Below, piece after piece: positions 11,340-25,737 of a DNA stretch of 64,000 nucleotides (positions are counted from its first letter, which is position 1; each line of letters opens with the position of its first letter). The stretch comes from Moesziomyces globuligerus. Its lineage: Eukaryota; Basidiomycota; Ustilaginomycetes; Ustilaginales; Ustilaginaceae. The stretch covers positions 372,001 through 436,000 of the forward strand of contig JARVLF010000016.1 in the NCBI GenBank assembly GCA_030849465.1, read 5' to 3'. The notes under the pieces were generated by a model that saw only the letters and a list, made by a program, of their open reading frames with translations, was not told the DNA's origin and did no database searches. Both the position numbers and the translations under genes were made by a program.

Positions 11340-12956
11340 ACGAGTCTCCGATCGACAAGATGCAAATTGTCCTTCCAGGCCCGTTCGGTTCCCCTTCTCT
11401 ACGCAGCATTTCTTCCACAGCACATCTCCGTCTCTCGTCCATCCTCATGGTCTTGTAACATTTCAGTCTCTCATTGCCTTGCCTACAGCAGCGCGGGGGC
11501 TGCTAGGCGGGTTCCTCTCAGCTGTCTTGGTGCGCTGAAGGCATCCACGGATGGTACGCTGCCCTGCAGACGTCTCCAGCCGTGACCTTCCGCACGAGCC
11601 TAGCCAATCCCCTTCCCCCTACCAAAAATTCATATGATTGGCCTCGTGCCAGGATAAAGCCAAAGCTTCTTTGCAGTGTGCACAGTCTGGTTTGCTCTGC
11701 GAGGCTCAGCTTTGCATATGCCAGCGATTCGGAAGCGCAATCGGCGAACTTCCTCGATGGAAGTGTCGATCCAGCTACCGCAATGCTAGCGGCCAAGGAT
11801 GGGCAGTGAGGAGAAGGCTTCGAGCTGAGCGAAACGAGCGCGTGGGCTGCGTGGGCTGCAGGCGTGCGCGTTAATTGGAGGGCTCAACCTTGCGGTGTAT
11901 GGTCGCGGCATTCGATCTTTGGGCGTGACCGAGCATCTGTGGGCATGTCGACTCGACATGCGGAAGGCTTGATTCTCGGCCCGCGCCCGATGACGCTCAG
12001 TGATGAAGACCCTTTTTGGAAGGCGCCCGCGCAGCAAGCGAGCGATGCGTCGACACACACCCTTCGTATTTTCGTCGAAAAAATGCCTGACATTCCCTGG
12101 ATGGTTACGCAAGCCCCAGCAGTAGACGCTCTCCTTCGCGCTTTGCATTTCTTCCAACGCTCTAGCGGCGGTCAACAGCTGCGATTAAATTCTTGGCCTT
12201 TTGGCCTTTTTTGTCCGGTTCTTCGCTGCTGCTGATTTCTGTGATTGGTCCTTCCGGATTGACTGAAAATTGGCCCTCCAAGCGCTTCGTGCGAGGACAG
12301 TGGCTCTGGGCGCCGTGCCGCTATCTTTGTCTCGCAGGATCGTTCCGCGACTCGGGTCAAAGCTTCGTCCGCAGTCACCGGTTCTGCGCAAGGCTGTCCA
12401 CCTCCACCGCTCTCCATCCCGCCTCAACCTCCCTTCCCCCGTCGCCCATCCGCGGATCGGCTTCATAGCAAAAGCGGCGAAGCTTTCGTACATCAGCACC
12501 TCCTTCAACGCAATCCGGCCCCACCTCTCCCCGCATCCTTCGCTCGAATTTGCTGCGGAAGTCGCTTTCGATCACTTTGGACCCACCAACGTTGACCACA
12601 AGACCGTGAAGCAGCCGTCCATTCTCCCAGCCGGATCGGATCAGCTTTGGCATCGAATCAAAAGTCTGTAGCAGCAGCAACCAGCAACCACGTCGTTCCT
12701 TCTTTCGAGCACATCCGAGAGGTCGCACAGCAGCGGCTCTGCTCATAAAGTACACGGTCAAGTCGCCGACTCGCGACAGCCGCCTCGCACCACCTGCAGC
12801 CTTCCATCCGCAGCATCGCAGGGCATTCAGTCGCTTGAATCTCCATCCACGCACGTCTCTGGTAGCCCCGGAACAGCCGTCTTTACGTCCAACCACGCGC
12901 CACCAGCACCGCATAACCACCCAAGCATCTCAGCTCCGTGCCACGCATCTTCCACC
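11340..12956. other. Intergenic region between RPS18 and mitoferrin (1.6 kb)
   Basis: Contains the 3' flank of RPS18 and, from about 12.2 kb, a CT- and CACC-rich leader in front of the mitoferrin ATG. No further gene is supported. Confidence 0.45.
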
Positions 12957-13886
12957 ATGAGCGATCGAGCGGTTCCAGCGATGGAAGAGGAGGTCGACTA
13001 CGAGGGGCTCGGCAACAACGTACCACTGCACATCAACATGATTGCAGGCTCGCTGGCTGGTATCAGCGAGCACGCCGTCATGTTCCCTGTCGATGTTATC
13101 CGGACACGCATGCAGGTGCTCTCGGCAACCCCTGCCGCCACGTACACTGGCGTTGTCCAGGCCTTCAACCGAATCAGCACGTTGGAAGGAGCACGCACGC
13201 TCTGGAGGGGAGTCGCAAGTGTCATCATGGGCGCCGGACCAGCACACGCAGTATACTTCGGCACCTACGAGACCGTCAAGGAGGCTACGGGCGGCAACCG
13301 CGAAGGCCACCAATTTGCCAGCACAGCATTTGCTGGAGCATCCGCCACCATCGCCTCGGACGCCTTTATGAACCCCTTCGATGTCATCAAGCAGCGCATG
13401 CAGATGCACGGCTCGCAGCACCGCACCGTGATGCAGTGTGCCTCGACGGTGTACAAGCAGGAAGGCCTGCGCGCCTTCTACGTCTCGTATCCCACCACGC
13501 TCACCATGACCGTACCGTTCACAGCAGTGCAGTTCTCCGTGTACGAGTGGGCCAAGAAGGTGCTCAACCCGTCCGACGGCTACTCGCCGCTCACGCACGT
13601 CTCGGCAGGTGCCTTCTCCGGCGCTGTGGCTGCGGCAGTGACGAACCCCTTGGATGTGGCCAAGACGCTCCTTCAGACGCGCGGCAGCAGCACCGATGCC
13701 CAGATCCGCAACGCCTCGGGCATGTTTGAGGCCTTCAAGATCATCCACGCCCGCGAGGGACTCAAAGGCTTCGCGCGTGGTCTGTCACCGCGCGTGCTTA
13801 CCTTTATGCCCTCGAATGCGCTCTGCTGGCTGTCGTACGAGGGCTTCCGATTCTTCCTCAACGAGCAGAGCAAGGCTTCCGCGTAA
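12957..13886 (+). CDS. Mitoferrin-type mitochondrial iron carrier (Mrs3/Mrs4 family)
   Basis: Intronless 309-aa protein made of three repeats of about 100 residues. Each carries a carrier signature: PVDVIRTRMQ in repeat 1, PFDVIKQRMQ in repeat 2 and PLDVAKTLLQ in repeat 3. The second-helix text IMGAGPAHAVYFGTYE is typical of Mrs3/Mrs4 and mitoferrins, which import ferrous iron into the matrix for haem and Fe-S cluster synthesis. The N-terminus is short and acidic with no cleavable signal, as is usual for inner-membrane carriers. A strong leader with CACC context precedes the ATG at 12957. Confidence 0.88.
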   Translation: MSDRAVPAMEEEVDYEGLGNNVPLHINMIAGSLAGISEHAVMFPVDVIRTRMQVLSATPAATYTGVVQAFNRISTLEGARTLWRGVASVIMGAGPAHAVYFGTYETVKEATGGNREGHQFASTAFAGASATIASDAFMNPFDVIKQRMQMHGSQHRTVMQCASTVYKQEGLRAFYVSYPTTLTMTVPFTAVQFSVYEWAKKVLNPSDGYSPLTHVSAGAFSGAVAAAVTNPLDVAKTLLQTRGSSTDAQIRNASGMFEAFKIIHAREGLKGFARGLSPRVLTFMPSNALCWLSYEGFRFFLNEQSKASA

Positions 13887-14149
13887 GCTCGCCGTCCCGC
13901 CGGCCATGCCATCGGCTGTTCACTCAAAACTTGATAGAGCGCTCGTCCGCTGCGCGCGTCCATGCGCGTTCCCTCACGCCTTCCTGCACCATTCACCCTC
14001 GCATCCGCAGCCCGAGCGCAAGCACCTCTGCTGTCTCCCTGTGCAAAAAATCTGAGCATCCGAGTCATCGTCCTTTCCCTTCCGCTGCTGTCCGTCTGGC
14101 GCGATGAATGAGGTTGAGCGATGCATACAAGTACATGAACGATGCTGGA

Positions 14150-14917
14150 TCAGCGGCGACCGCTGGAGCGGCCGAGGTATTGGTTGCCGAGATTCGAGAT
14201 GGCGTCCACCATGAAGGTGCCCTTTGGCCAGGGGATGGACGAGCCGGCCGAGCCTGGTAGGGAGAGGTTGAGGGCGGTTGGGGTGAGGCTGCCGAGGCTG
14301 TTTCCGACGGCTGCGGCTGGTCCCGACGCAGCGGTAGCGGTCGAAGCCTTGCGAGCGCGCGCTGTAGCGTGGGCGGCAGCGACGATCTCGTTGATGTTGG
14401 TCTCGACGACCAGACCGCCCTGGATGACCTCGTTGAGGATGGCGTGCACATGGTCAAAGTGGAAGATGAGGTCGAGCTCGCAGACGTTTTCGAAGCACCG
14501 ATCCAGGCTCTCGACAAAGACCTGGATGAGGTCGAGGATGCCGAGCTCGCTCTCGCTCTGATCGACCACAAAGACAAAGTAGAGCGTGGCGTAGTGGCGG
14601 TAGATGACGCGCAGCTGATCCTGGCTGTTTGAGCCTCCAGCTGAGGAGGAGGCAGCCTCGTTGGCGGCTTTGTCCGCCTGCTTGCTTTTGCCGCCACCTA
14701 GCGAGGATGAAAATCGCACCGCATCTGCGGGAGGCGGGAGCAGCGCGGTCAGCTCGGTTGCATCGAGGAAGTTGCAGACCCCATCGGGACGTTTCGAAAC
14801 GAGCCGGAAGATCTCCTTGATGAGCGCTTGCTGGCGCGACGCCGGCAGCTGCGTGTAGAACTTGGTCAGGCGAGGCTTGCCGTGGTTGTTGACGATGAGC
14901 GCTGCACGTATTGTCAT
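14150..14917 (-). CDS. APS3: AP-3 adaptor complex sigma subunit
   Basis: 255-aa protein of the clathrin-adaptor small-chain (longin fold) family. The N-terminus MTIRAALIVNNHGKPRLTKF and the segments LIKEIFRLVSKRP, VCNFLD and YATLYFVFVVDQSESELGIL are diagnostic. DLIQVFVESLDRCFENVCEL and LDLIFHFDHVHAILNEVI follow. AP-3 sorts cargo from Golgi/endosomes to the vacuole. Compared with the usual 165-195 aa there is a Ser/Ala/Gly-rich insert of about 45 residues (58-102) in the middle and a low-complexity C-terminal extension from about residue 190. The gene is divergent from SHR3 (735 bp between starts). Confidence 0.88.
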   Translation of the reverse strand: MTIRAALIVNNHGKPRLTKFYTQLPASRQQALIKEIFRLVSKRPDGVCNFLDATELTALLPPPADAVRFSSSLGGGKSKQADKAANEAASSSAGGSNSQDQLRVIYRHYATLYFVFVVDQSESELGILDLIQVFVESLDRCFENVCELDLIFHFDHVHAILNEVIQGGLVVETNINEIVAAAHATARARKASTATAASGPAAAVGNSLGSLTPTALNLSLPGSAGSSIPWPKGTFMVDAISNLGNQYLGRSSGRR

Positions 14918-15652
14918 CGTACTCGATCGGAACTTAGGCGCCGACTACCTCGACGGATCACGCTGGGCAGTTGGGTCACGGGTCGGTAGAGAAGCTTGTT
15001 GGGAGCGTGCAGGGTGTGCAGCTGGCGGCTGACGGCGGATCCGACGGCGGATGTGATCCGATGAGCTGTGCTCCGTGATGGCGGATCGCAAGGAGATGAC
15101 CGCCTGCGGAACGTAGATCGGATGCTTTCCGCTCCGGTTGTGACAGCGGTCAAGAGGGTCGGCCTCGGCTCGGACGTCCGGCTCAGCCGATCTTTGCTGC
15201 AGTCAGCTGGACAATGTCAACTTGACGAGGCTGAGACTGGAAGGGGATGCTCGACCTTCGAGCTGAGAGCGCGACGGAAGCGCAGGGAATGGCAGTGTGA
15301 TGAATGCTGGTGCAGGTGATGAGCTCAGATCGACGCAGTGAGCTTGGACATGCGCCGCTTTCCGGACAGGGTGCCAAAGTGGAGCAGCCGCGAGGCTTCC
15401 CAAAGCGTCGCTCCAGCCTCCTGGCTGGGCACGCGCAGACCCTACGCAGCGGGCCCAGACGGCAGCACCTGGCATATCTGCGAAAATGATTGGGCGCAAC
15501 TTCTTCTGGCAATCTGGCTTGGCTGCAGCGTCTCCACACATTCGTTGAGCGTGACCGTGCATGCTTGTCCTGAAGGCCATCCTCCCTTCCTCCCGACCTC
15601 ATCCACCTTACCTCAACCTTTCTTCACCGGGATTTTGGGAGCATTCGTCACC
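14918..15652. promoter_or_regulatory. Divergent promoter region of AP-3 sigma and SHR3
   Basis: 735 bp between two start codons on opposite strands. No coding similarity, RNA gene or clear TATA box is seen. Confidence 0.45.
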
Positions 15653-16388
15653 ATGGGTTTCCGCAGCGGCTTTGTGATCTCGAGCACCTCGTTCCTTTTC
15701 GGTATGTTGTTCTTGTGGCTTGTTGTGCCATCCCGCCCAGAGCTCGGCACTGATCCATTCTTCGTGTTTGCCTCTTCTTGCCTCTGGATCGACAGGAATC
15801 ATCTTCATTGCGTCGATCTATGACTTTCCGCTGCTCTACTTCTCGGCGCTGACCGATTCGGCGGTCGAGGCGGCGGAGCGCTTCTACCTCTCGCTCTTCA
15901 ATGCGCCTCTTGCCGTCTCGGCGCTGCTGCACGGCATGATCGGTCTTGGCCTCATCGGCCTCGTGGCCAAGCTGCATCGCTGGAGCGAGATGGCCAAGTA
16001 CTTTGACGGTGGTTCGCTCGTCCTCTTCATGGGCGCTGTCTGCATGTACCTCGGCGTGGCGGTCCCCAACCTTCGCCTCATCTCGGACCCCACCAACCTC
16101 CGACTCCTCTACTCGTCGGCCATCCAGACCCAGCGCCAGTCCCAGCTCGAGGCCTTCGAAAAGGGAGAGTCGTCCTTCAAGCCCTCCGAGGGCCCCATGA
16201 CCCAGGACGAGAAGGTCGCTGCGATCCGAATCATCTCGGCCTCCAACAGCATCTGCGCCGTCCTGCTCCTCGGCGTCCTCGTCCTCCAGATCAGCGAGTG
16301 GTACCTCGAACGCCAGGAGGCCATCGAGGCCGAGAACAGGCGCAAGAAGCAGGCAAAGGAGCTCGCCGACGCCAAGAAGGACAAGTAG
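15653..16388 (+). CDS. SHR3: SHR3-family ER packaging chaperone for amino-acid permeases, two exons
   Basis: Exons 15653-15701 and 15796-16388 give 213 aa. Exon 1 encodes MGFRSGFVISSTSFLF plus the first base of a Gly codon; the donor is gtatgt, the acceptor gacag, and the reading continues as GIIFIASIYDFPLLYF. Four hydrophobic spans follow the Shr3 layout, with RFYLSLFNAPLAV, FDGGSLVLFMGAVCMYLGV and a last span ICAVLLLGVLVLQISEW. The cytosolic tail is charged and ends KKDK, fitting an ER-resident protein. In yeast Shr3 keeps polytopic amino-acid permeases folded and licences them for COPII export. The match is by layout and motifs, so it is probable rather than certain. Confidence 0.78.
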
Positions 16389-16751
16389 TTGCGCATTCCC
16401 GCTTTGCTCCTTCCACCTGCTCCGTCAGTGCGACCTCATCATCCTACCCCTTTCACTGCCATTCGGCCCATCTCACTTTCACCCAGACCCGATCCACCCT
16501 CGTGTATATTCTGTACAAAGCTCCTCATCCGCTGGGAGCGCCGTAGACCTAAGGAATTCACTCTTTGCTCAACCCCGCAGACCTTGCATGCTCCTCGATG
16601 ACATTGCCGCGTGTGCGAACCACACGACACACAGATGAGGCAAGTGGTGGACGCAATTCAAACTCGGATTCAACATGACTACAGTTGGGTCAGTGGGCCT
16701 ATTCTCGTAGACAGGGCCTTGACGTCAAGCTTCTAGGAGCACCAAAGGCGC
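16389..16751. other. Convergent 3' region of SHR3 and CDC48
   Basis: 363 bp between two stop codons facing each other. No gene or repeat is seen. Confidence 0.4.
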
Positions 16752-20005
<3,254 letters not shown>

Positions 20006-21421
20006 TCAGTCTTTCCTGTCGTTCAGGTTGTGCATGGGAAGGCTCGTGCCATCTTTGCTCCCGGACGAAGCAGAAGACGAGCCGTTGGCCGCAGAGCTGC
20101 CTGCCAGCTTTGCCGCCTCGGCCTGCTTGTTCTTGCCAAAGGCATAGACGAGACCGGCAAAGAAGCCGACGCTGATGGCACTGACGCTGGAGAAGGTGAC
20201 GGGAGGGTCGTGGAAGAAGACCATGCCGCTGAGCGCGACGGGAAGCTTGTTGAGCGCGCCGACCATGCTGTAGGTGGTACTGGACGTGGCACGAATGCAC
20301 CAGGCGGTGGTGTAGCTGATCAGGATGGCGCAGGCGCCGGAGAAGACGATGGCCGAGATGAGCTTGGTCTGCTTGTCGTCCGGGAAGTTCTTGTGCAGGT
20401 TGGCAGCGGACCAGTCCTCGACGAGGAAGGACATGATGAGCAGGACGGGGATGCTGAGGAAGTTGTTGTAGAACATGGTGTCCCAGTCCTTGAAGCCGGT
20501 GACCTTGATGCGCTTTCGCATGAGCAGGACATAGGTGGCACTGCAAATGCAGTTGAGGGCCATCCACAGGTAGCCACTCGAGAGGAGGCCGTACCCCTGG
20601 AAGCCTTCGATGACATCGTTGGCGGAGGCGCCCTGGATCTGTGCGGCAATGGCTTCCTTCTCCGCCTTGAGCGGGTCGAAGGCCGGGATGAGAGCACCGG
20701 TGTTGGGGTCTTTGGACATGCCACCTGCGATCGAGTCTGGCGTGTGGGGCATGGAAAGATTGCCGATGGCAAAGACGTTGGAGATGTCGGACCAGGCGGC
20801 GATGATGGAGGAAAGGACCATGAGGAGGAAGCTCGAGAGGATGATGCGGGTGACGCGACCGCCGAACCACAAGACCTCTCCGTAGGCGATGAGGATGATG
20901 GTGAGATTCTTAAAGATGGTGTAGACGGAGATGTTGAGGTGCTGTAGCGCCTTGCTTCCGGTCCAGATGACAAAGACGAGCATGGTGCTGAGGGGCATCC
21001 AGTTCCAGACGTCACGAGAGTTGAGGCCGCGCAGCTGGATGAGGCCCGCGCGCTCGGCGATGACGACACAGGTGACGCCGACGGTAGACTGGATGAGCAG
21101 GACGAGGAGGTTCATGTTGAAGCCGGCGCCCGAGACGGTGAATTTGTTGACGACGGTCATGGTGATACTGGCAGCGCAGTAGCTGAGGATGGGGGCCAGA
21201 GCCATGATGCCGACGGCAGGCTTTTCCGAATCCTGGCGCAGCGCCTTGGCGCCCATGCGCACGTCTTCGCGCGAGCCTTCGCCGCCATTGAGGAAGGGGG
21301 CGCGGTCGTTCTCGGAGGGACTGGCTGGTCTTGTGATATCGGGTGTTTGTGAAGCCGCACCATGTGGCAAGTCGACGCGCGTCTCCTGCGGGGCAAAGAA
21401 GGATCTATTGCCAGACGACAT
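20006..21421 (-). CDS. VRG4: Golgi GDP-mannose transporter (Vrg4 type)
   Basis: 471 aa from the ATG at 21421; the frame extends upstream but homology starts here. It belongs to the nucleotide-sugar transporter (DMT) superfamily with about ten membrane spans. The Vrg4 signature [12 protein letters not shown] and the GDP-mannose-binding motif GALNKLP, within [19 protein letters not shown], are present. In yeast Vrg4 moves GDP-mannose into the Golgi lumen in exchange for GMP for protein and lipid mannosylation. It is longer than the 337-aa yeast protein because of a polar N-terminus of about 60 residues and an insert of about 50 residues (223-275) before [20 protein letters not shown]. It is divergent from PBDC1. 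Confidence 0.92.
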   Translation of the reverse strand: MSSGNRSFFAPQETRVDLPHGAASQTPDITRPASPSENDRAPFLNGGEGSREDVRMGAKALRQDSEKPAVGIMALAPILSYCAASITMTVVNKFTVSGAGFNMNLLVLLIQSTVGVTCVVIAERAGLIQLRGLNSRDVWNWMPLSTMLVFVIWTGSKALQHLNISVYTIFKNLTIILIAYGEVLWFGGRVTRIILSSFLLMVLSSIIAAWSDISNVFAIGNLSMPHTPDSIAGGMSKDPNTGALIPAFDPLKAEKEAIAAQIQGASANDVIEGFQGYGLLSSGYLWMALNCICSATYVLLMRKRIKVTGFKDWDTMFYNNFLSIPVLLIMSFLVEDWSAANLHKNFPDDKQTKLISAIVFSGACAILISYTTAWCIRATSSTTYSMVGALNKLPVALSGMVFFHDPPVTFSSVSAISVGFFAGLVYAFGKNKQAEAAKLAGSSAANGSSSASSGSKDGTSLPMHNLNDRKD

Positions 21422-22401
21422 CTTGACGGGAACGAGGACGGATCCCAAGAGGATGTGTCTTGCTAATCCAACGAACGATGATGGTGGTGAGGAGCGACGA
21501 AGGTCAGGTCGGCTGCTGACTTTCTGCTGGGAGCTGATGAATGCTAGAAGGAGCAGCACAAGGTCGAAGGAGAGCTCCTCGTGGTGGGATCCTCGAAAGG
21601 GTTGAGCGGACGCCTTTTTTGCGAATCGGCGGAGATGGATGCGCGAGGTCGGGAGCGAATCAGGCTTGGCAGAGACCGAAACAGCACGAATCGTCTAGCC
21701 AGGTGAATGCATGCAAGAAGGACGGTGTGGGAGGGTCGTTGTGGTGGCAGTGGTAGCACTCGGACAGCTTTGACCAGGTTCACTTCGGAATTGGAAGGAG
21801 CCGCGTGCGTGCGTTGCTGCAGGTGGCAGCTTCAGGGCTGTGGCAGGGGCGGAGCATCCGTGGGCCTATCACCTCTCTGGGGTCCGGAGCACTTCCGGTT
21901 TGACGCATGCACACAGCTCGCGCTGTGCCATTGATTGGAAATTTGAGCGCAGGGTCGCCGAACGCCGAGCCCTCTGGCCACACGCGCTGCCGTCGAGTCG
22001 ACTGGTTGCAACGAGCGCTGCATGAACCTCGCCGAGACGGGCTTTTGCCTCCAACAAATCGGGAGCGCGTGGCCGAAATTCCAGCATATCGTGTGTGACC
22101 GTCTTTTGCCTAACATTTCTGATCCGGGCCCAAGCTCAAACTTCCAAAGTGACAGACGGCGAAACCAACAGAGTCGACGTGGCGGTAGGGCGACCGCACG
22201 CATGCTACGGCCCGTCAAGCCGATTTCGGCTCCGCCAGGCCACACCTTGCAGCGTTGGCGAGCTTGCCGCTGCATTCCCAGCGTGCCTAGAGCGCACGCC
22301 CCTGCGCTTCACTGGGCAAGCTCGTTTGACCTTCTCATCACCACTTTCCACCTCCTCCCGCACCACCACCCAGGCACCGCCGCAATCAACCTTGCCACAT
22401 C
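21422..22401. promoter_or_regulatory. Divergent promoter region of VRG4 and PBDC1
   Basis: 980 bp between the two start codons. The right end is a CT/CACC-rich leader before the PBDC1 ATG. No gene or RNA is seen. Confidence 0.4.
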
Positions 22402-23274
22402 ATGTCGACCGGAACGTTTGACGCCAACAAGGCGCAGAACCTGCCCGAAATCGAGAAGCAGATGGCCGTCCGATGTGTCGAGCACGCTCAAACCTACTGG
22501 AACCTCTTGGAGAAGATCAAGCCCTCCACCCTCCGCTTGACAAAGTGAGTCCCATCTTCTGCTCGTCTCAGGCCTACGACCTCTTCTGCGATCCTGAGGG
22601 AGAATACAGGGCCCAGAACTGATAAAATATATCTGTTCCTTCTGCACAGGCTCGACGATGAGATGTACGAGGACTTCCAGGCCTCGTTCCCCGAGTTCGC
22701 AGAGTCCGGCGACGCCAAGTCCGTCCTCAAGATCGACGAGGAGGCCATGAAGAGCCCTGCAGGCAAGGAGAAGTGGCGTGTCTTCATCAACAAATACGAG
22801 AACAAGGGTGAGCATCTTCGCCGAGTCTGCTCGCGCACGTCCGTCGCCCCATCACTCGATACTAGATGTGGACGGCGAGCGCGGCTGTGCTCTGACTCTG
22901 AAGGAAAGAGAGCCGTCGGCTGACTTTGCCTTGCTCCGCATTTCTTTCCGCCCATCAGTTGCCGACTTCAACTTCGGCACCTTGATTCGCACCGATGCAT
23001 CCGACGAGTACACCCAGTTCAACACCACCTTCGGTAAGTCGCACACACAGCTGCAGTCTATGGCAGCGCTGCAGCGATTCGTTTCGGCGCAGCAAGGCTC
23101 TGACACCTTTTCACCCCCACACACCTCCGTCCACTGCACACAGTCACACGGCTCCAGTTCTACGTCTACGAGATCGCACGTTGCCGTCGTGGCCTGAACG
23201 ACTGGGTCTACGAGAAGGCCCAGAAGGAGGCTGCCAAGGAGAAGGCGAAGAAGGCCGCTTCCGGCTCCAAGTAA
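22402..23274 (+). CDS. PBDC1/YPL225W-family protein (eEF1A folding chaperone Chp1), four exons
   Basis: Exons 22402-22544, 22650-22807, 22959-23033 and 23144-23274 give 168 aa. All introns have gt(g/a)ag donors and cag acceptors, and the phases join cleanly: LTK|LDDEMYEDF, KYENK|VADFNFGTLIR and NTTF|VTRLQFYVYEIAR. The pattern KLDDEMYEDF...EKWRVFINKY...DFNFGTLIR...QFYVYEIARCRRGLNDWVYE matches human PBDC1 and yeast Ypl225w, a small conserved cytosolic protein shown to chaperone nascent eEF1A. The tail is Lys/Ala-rich. The old family label 'polysaccharide biosynthesis' is not supported by any motif here. Three introns in a 507-nt coding sequence make it the most intron-dense gene of the window. 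Confidence 0.88.
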
Positions 23275-23792
23275 AAAGCGGTGTCGCTCGCATCAGCCTA
23301 GGAGCCATTGACCCCTCGTCACGTAGCCCCTTGAATACCACACCGCATCCGCCCCCATCGATTCTGATCTGCCCGTGATGCACGGCGCTCCAGCTCGGAT
23401 CTTCTCTCTGCTGTTTTGGCGCAGCGCACCCATGTACGACGGGCTCGAGGTGGCAGAAGCATGCTGATACGTGCATGAGAATGTCACGAACACGAGGCTG
23501 AGACGGGCAGCAAGGACCAATATGTTAGACCGCTATATGTACAGCCTCAGACCGAAAATCGCGCCCGTCGGGCTCGGCCGTCCCGGATGTCTGAACGGGG
23601 AATTTGTCGCCGAGATGGTTTGGAAAGGCGTGGGGGACTTGGTGGTTGCGGGGATGGTTGGCCGTGCCAGACATCGGTCCTTTCCTGTCCCGCTCTCAGC
23701 TATATAATGCCACCTTGCCTAGCCAACCGCGCCGATCCCGCAAAAAGCTCCCTCACAGGCAACGCCCTACTACTACTCGTACCATTTGCAGT
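23275..23792. promoter_or_regulatory. PBDC1-DLD1 intergenic region with TATA box
   Basis: 518 bp. The only clear element is the TATA box at 23701. Confidence 0.45.
23701..23707 (+). promoter_or_regulatory. TATA box of the D-lactate dehydrogenase gene
   Basis: TATATAA, 92 bp before the ATG at 23793. It lies inside the upstream extension of the open frame, which argues that the extension is not coding. Confidence 0.55.
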
Positions 23793-25610
23793 ATGGTCTT
23801 CACACGACGCGTCTCTGTGCGAGCCTTGAACGCGGCTCGTGGTCAGTCAGCGTCAACGACGTCTACCCGCCGCCTCTTGACAACTTCAACCCCACGTCAG
23901 AATGGCGCCGCGCCGAACACCTCTAGCGCTCGCGCTTCCTCGTCGCAATCTTCGGCCTCATCCCGCAACTTGACCCTAGGCTTGCTAGCCATGGGACTCG
24001 GCGCCAACGCTTACTACCTCTCTCGCCAATCTGCAGGCAGCGGGCGGGACAGCAAGCTCCATCTCGATGGTCCCGCAGCGCTTACGAACGGTGCGGAGTA
24101 CGCTTACAGCGCTCCGCAGCTGCCGTTCCGATATGGCAGCAAGCAGGACTTCGAGGCGGCGATCGAGGAGCTCAAGTCGTACTTCACTTCACAGGGCGAG
24201 GAGTGGGATGACTTTGTCACCACGGACGATGACGAGCTCGAGCGTCGCGGCCTGGACGAGAACGGACATCGCAGCTCCTCGGAAGGCACCAAGCCCTCGG
24301 TGGCGGTCTACGTCCGCGACACCCCGGACGTGCAAGCCGTCGTGCGCATCGCAAACAAGTATCGCATGCCGATCGTGCCGTTTTCCGGAGGCACGAGTCT
24401 GGAGGGCCATTTCGTTGCGCCCTTTGCAGGCATCTCGATCGACATGAGCCGCATGGACAAGGTGCTCGCCTTCCATCCCGAGGACGGCGACATCGTCGTC
24501 CAGGCCGGCATTGGCTGGGAAACCATCAACCAGTACTGCAACAAGAACGGCAACCAGCTCTTCTTCCCGCTCGACCCGGGGCCGGGAGCTACGATCGGCG
24601 GCATGATCGGCACTGGCTGTTCGGGCACCAATGCGGTGCGCTACGGCACGGCGCGTGGGGAGCACTTCCTCGACATGAAGGTGGTGCTTGCCAACGGCGA
24701 GATCATCTCGACGCGCGGAGGCGGACGTGCGCGCAAATCGTCGGCGGGCTTCGACATTGGCAAGATCATCGTGGGCGCCGAAGGCACGTTGGGGATCGTC
24801 ACCGAGGCGACGCTGCGCCTCGCGCCCAAGATGCCGTCGGATGCGGTGGCCGTGGCGAGCTTCCCAAACGTCGAGGCGGCCTCGCAGACGGTGAACGAGA
24901 TCCTGCTCTCCGGCGTGCCCGTGCAGTGCATCGAGCTGCTGGATTACAAGATGATCCAGTCGATCAACGAGTCCAACCTCTGCGGGCGTAGGTACGACGA
25001 GAAGGATTCGCTCTTCTTCAAGCTCAGCGGTGGCGAGGCGGCGGTTGCGGAGGCCAAGGAGGCGATCACCAAGGCGAGCGTCAAGTTCGGCGCGCGTCGC
25101 GAGAGCGTCGAGTTCGAGACGGACAAGGAGCGAGCTGCTAAGATCTGGGAAGGTCGGAAAGCGGCGCTGTGGGCCGTGGCTGCTACCAACGATGCTCCGG
25201 GCGTCAAAGTCTGGACGACGGATGTGTGCGTGCCCATCTCGGCGCTGCCACGACTGGTGCGCGAGTCTCAGCAGGATTTCCAGAGTTCAGGCCTCACGGG
25301 TACCGCCATCGTCGGCCACGCGGGCGATGGAAACTTCCACGCACTCATCCCCTTCAACGCTGCCGATCCCGACCAGCTCAAGATCACCACCGACGTCGTC
25401 GGAAGGCTCTGCGAGAGGGCGCAGAAGCTCCAGGGTACGTGCACGGGCGAGCACGGCGTCGGCATGGGCAAGATCGAATACCTCGAAAAGGAACTGCCCC
25501 CCGCTACCATCCGCGTCATGAAGGCCATCAAACTCGCCTTTGACCCGCACAACCTCCTCAACCCAGGCAAACTCTATCCTACGCCAGCCGGCTCGGCCCC
25601 CTCATCCTGA
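23793..25610 (+). CDS. DLD1: Mitochondrial D-lactate dehydrogenase (cytochrome c-linked, FAD)
   Basis: 605 aa from the ATG at 23793. The Arg/Ser-rich start MVFTRRVSVRALNAARG is a typical mitochondrial presequence, followed by a hydrophobic stretch LTLGLLAMGLGANAYYL that may anchor the protein in the inner membrane. The PCMH-type FAD-binding domain spans about residues 165-345, with IVPFSGGTSLEGHF and PGPGATIGGMIGTGCSGTNA. The C-terminal FAD-oxidase domain has VGHAGDGNFHALI and TGEHGVGMGKIEYL near residue 551. The family oxidises D-lactate to pyruvate and passes electrons to cytochrome c. The gene ends 127 bp from the stop of the convergent ATIC gene. Confidence 0.93.
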   Translation: MVFTRRVSVRALNAARGQSASTTSTRRLLTTSTPRQNGAAPNTSSARASSSQSSASSRNLTLGLLAMGLGANAYYLSRQSAGSGRDSKLHLDGPAALTNGAEYAYSAPQLPFRYGSKQDFEAAIEELKSYFTSQGEEWDDFVTTDDDELERRGLDENGHRSSSEGTKPSVAVYVRDTPDVQAVVRIANKYRMPIVPFSGGTSLEGHFVAPFAGISIDMSRMDKVLAFHPEDGDIVVQAGIGWETINQYCNKNGNQLFFPLDPGPGATIGGMIGTGCSGTNAVRYGTARGEHFLDMKVVLANGEIISTRGGGRARKSSAGFDIGKIIVGAEGTLGIVTEATLRLAPKMPSDAVAVASFPNVEAASQTVNEILLSGVPVQCIELLDYKMIQSINESNLCGRRYDEKDSLFFKLSGGEAAVAEAKEAITKASVKFGARRESVEFETDKERAAKIWEGRKAALWAVAATNDAPGVKVWTTDVCVPISALPRLVRESQQDFQSSGLTGTAIVGHAGDGNFHALIPFNAADPDQLKITTDVVGRLCERAQKLQGTCTGEHGVGMGKIEYLEKELPPATIRVMKAIKLAFDPHNLLNPGKLYPTPAGSAPSS

Positions 25611-25737
25611 CCCCAGACCCCCGAGACTGTCTTCGATCGCAAAATGGCAAGAGCTTGAAACCAAATCTGTGGAATTTTCGCACGTGTTGAGACGTAGAGC
25701 AGAGCAATGGAGACCGAGAAGGAGGGACGAATGTGAA

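Noticed and set aside
12000..12090. GTGATGA followed 80 nt later by CTGA, like a box C/D snoRNA
   Set aside because: There is no terminal stem pairing outside the boxes and no D'/C' pair; boxes this short occur by chance.
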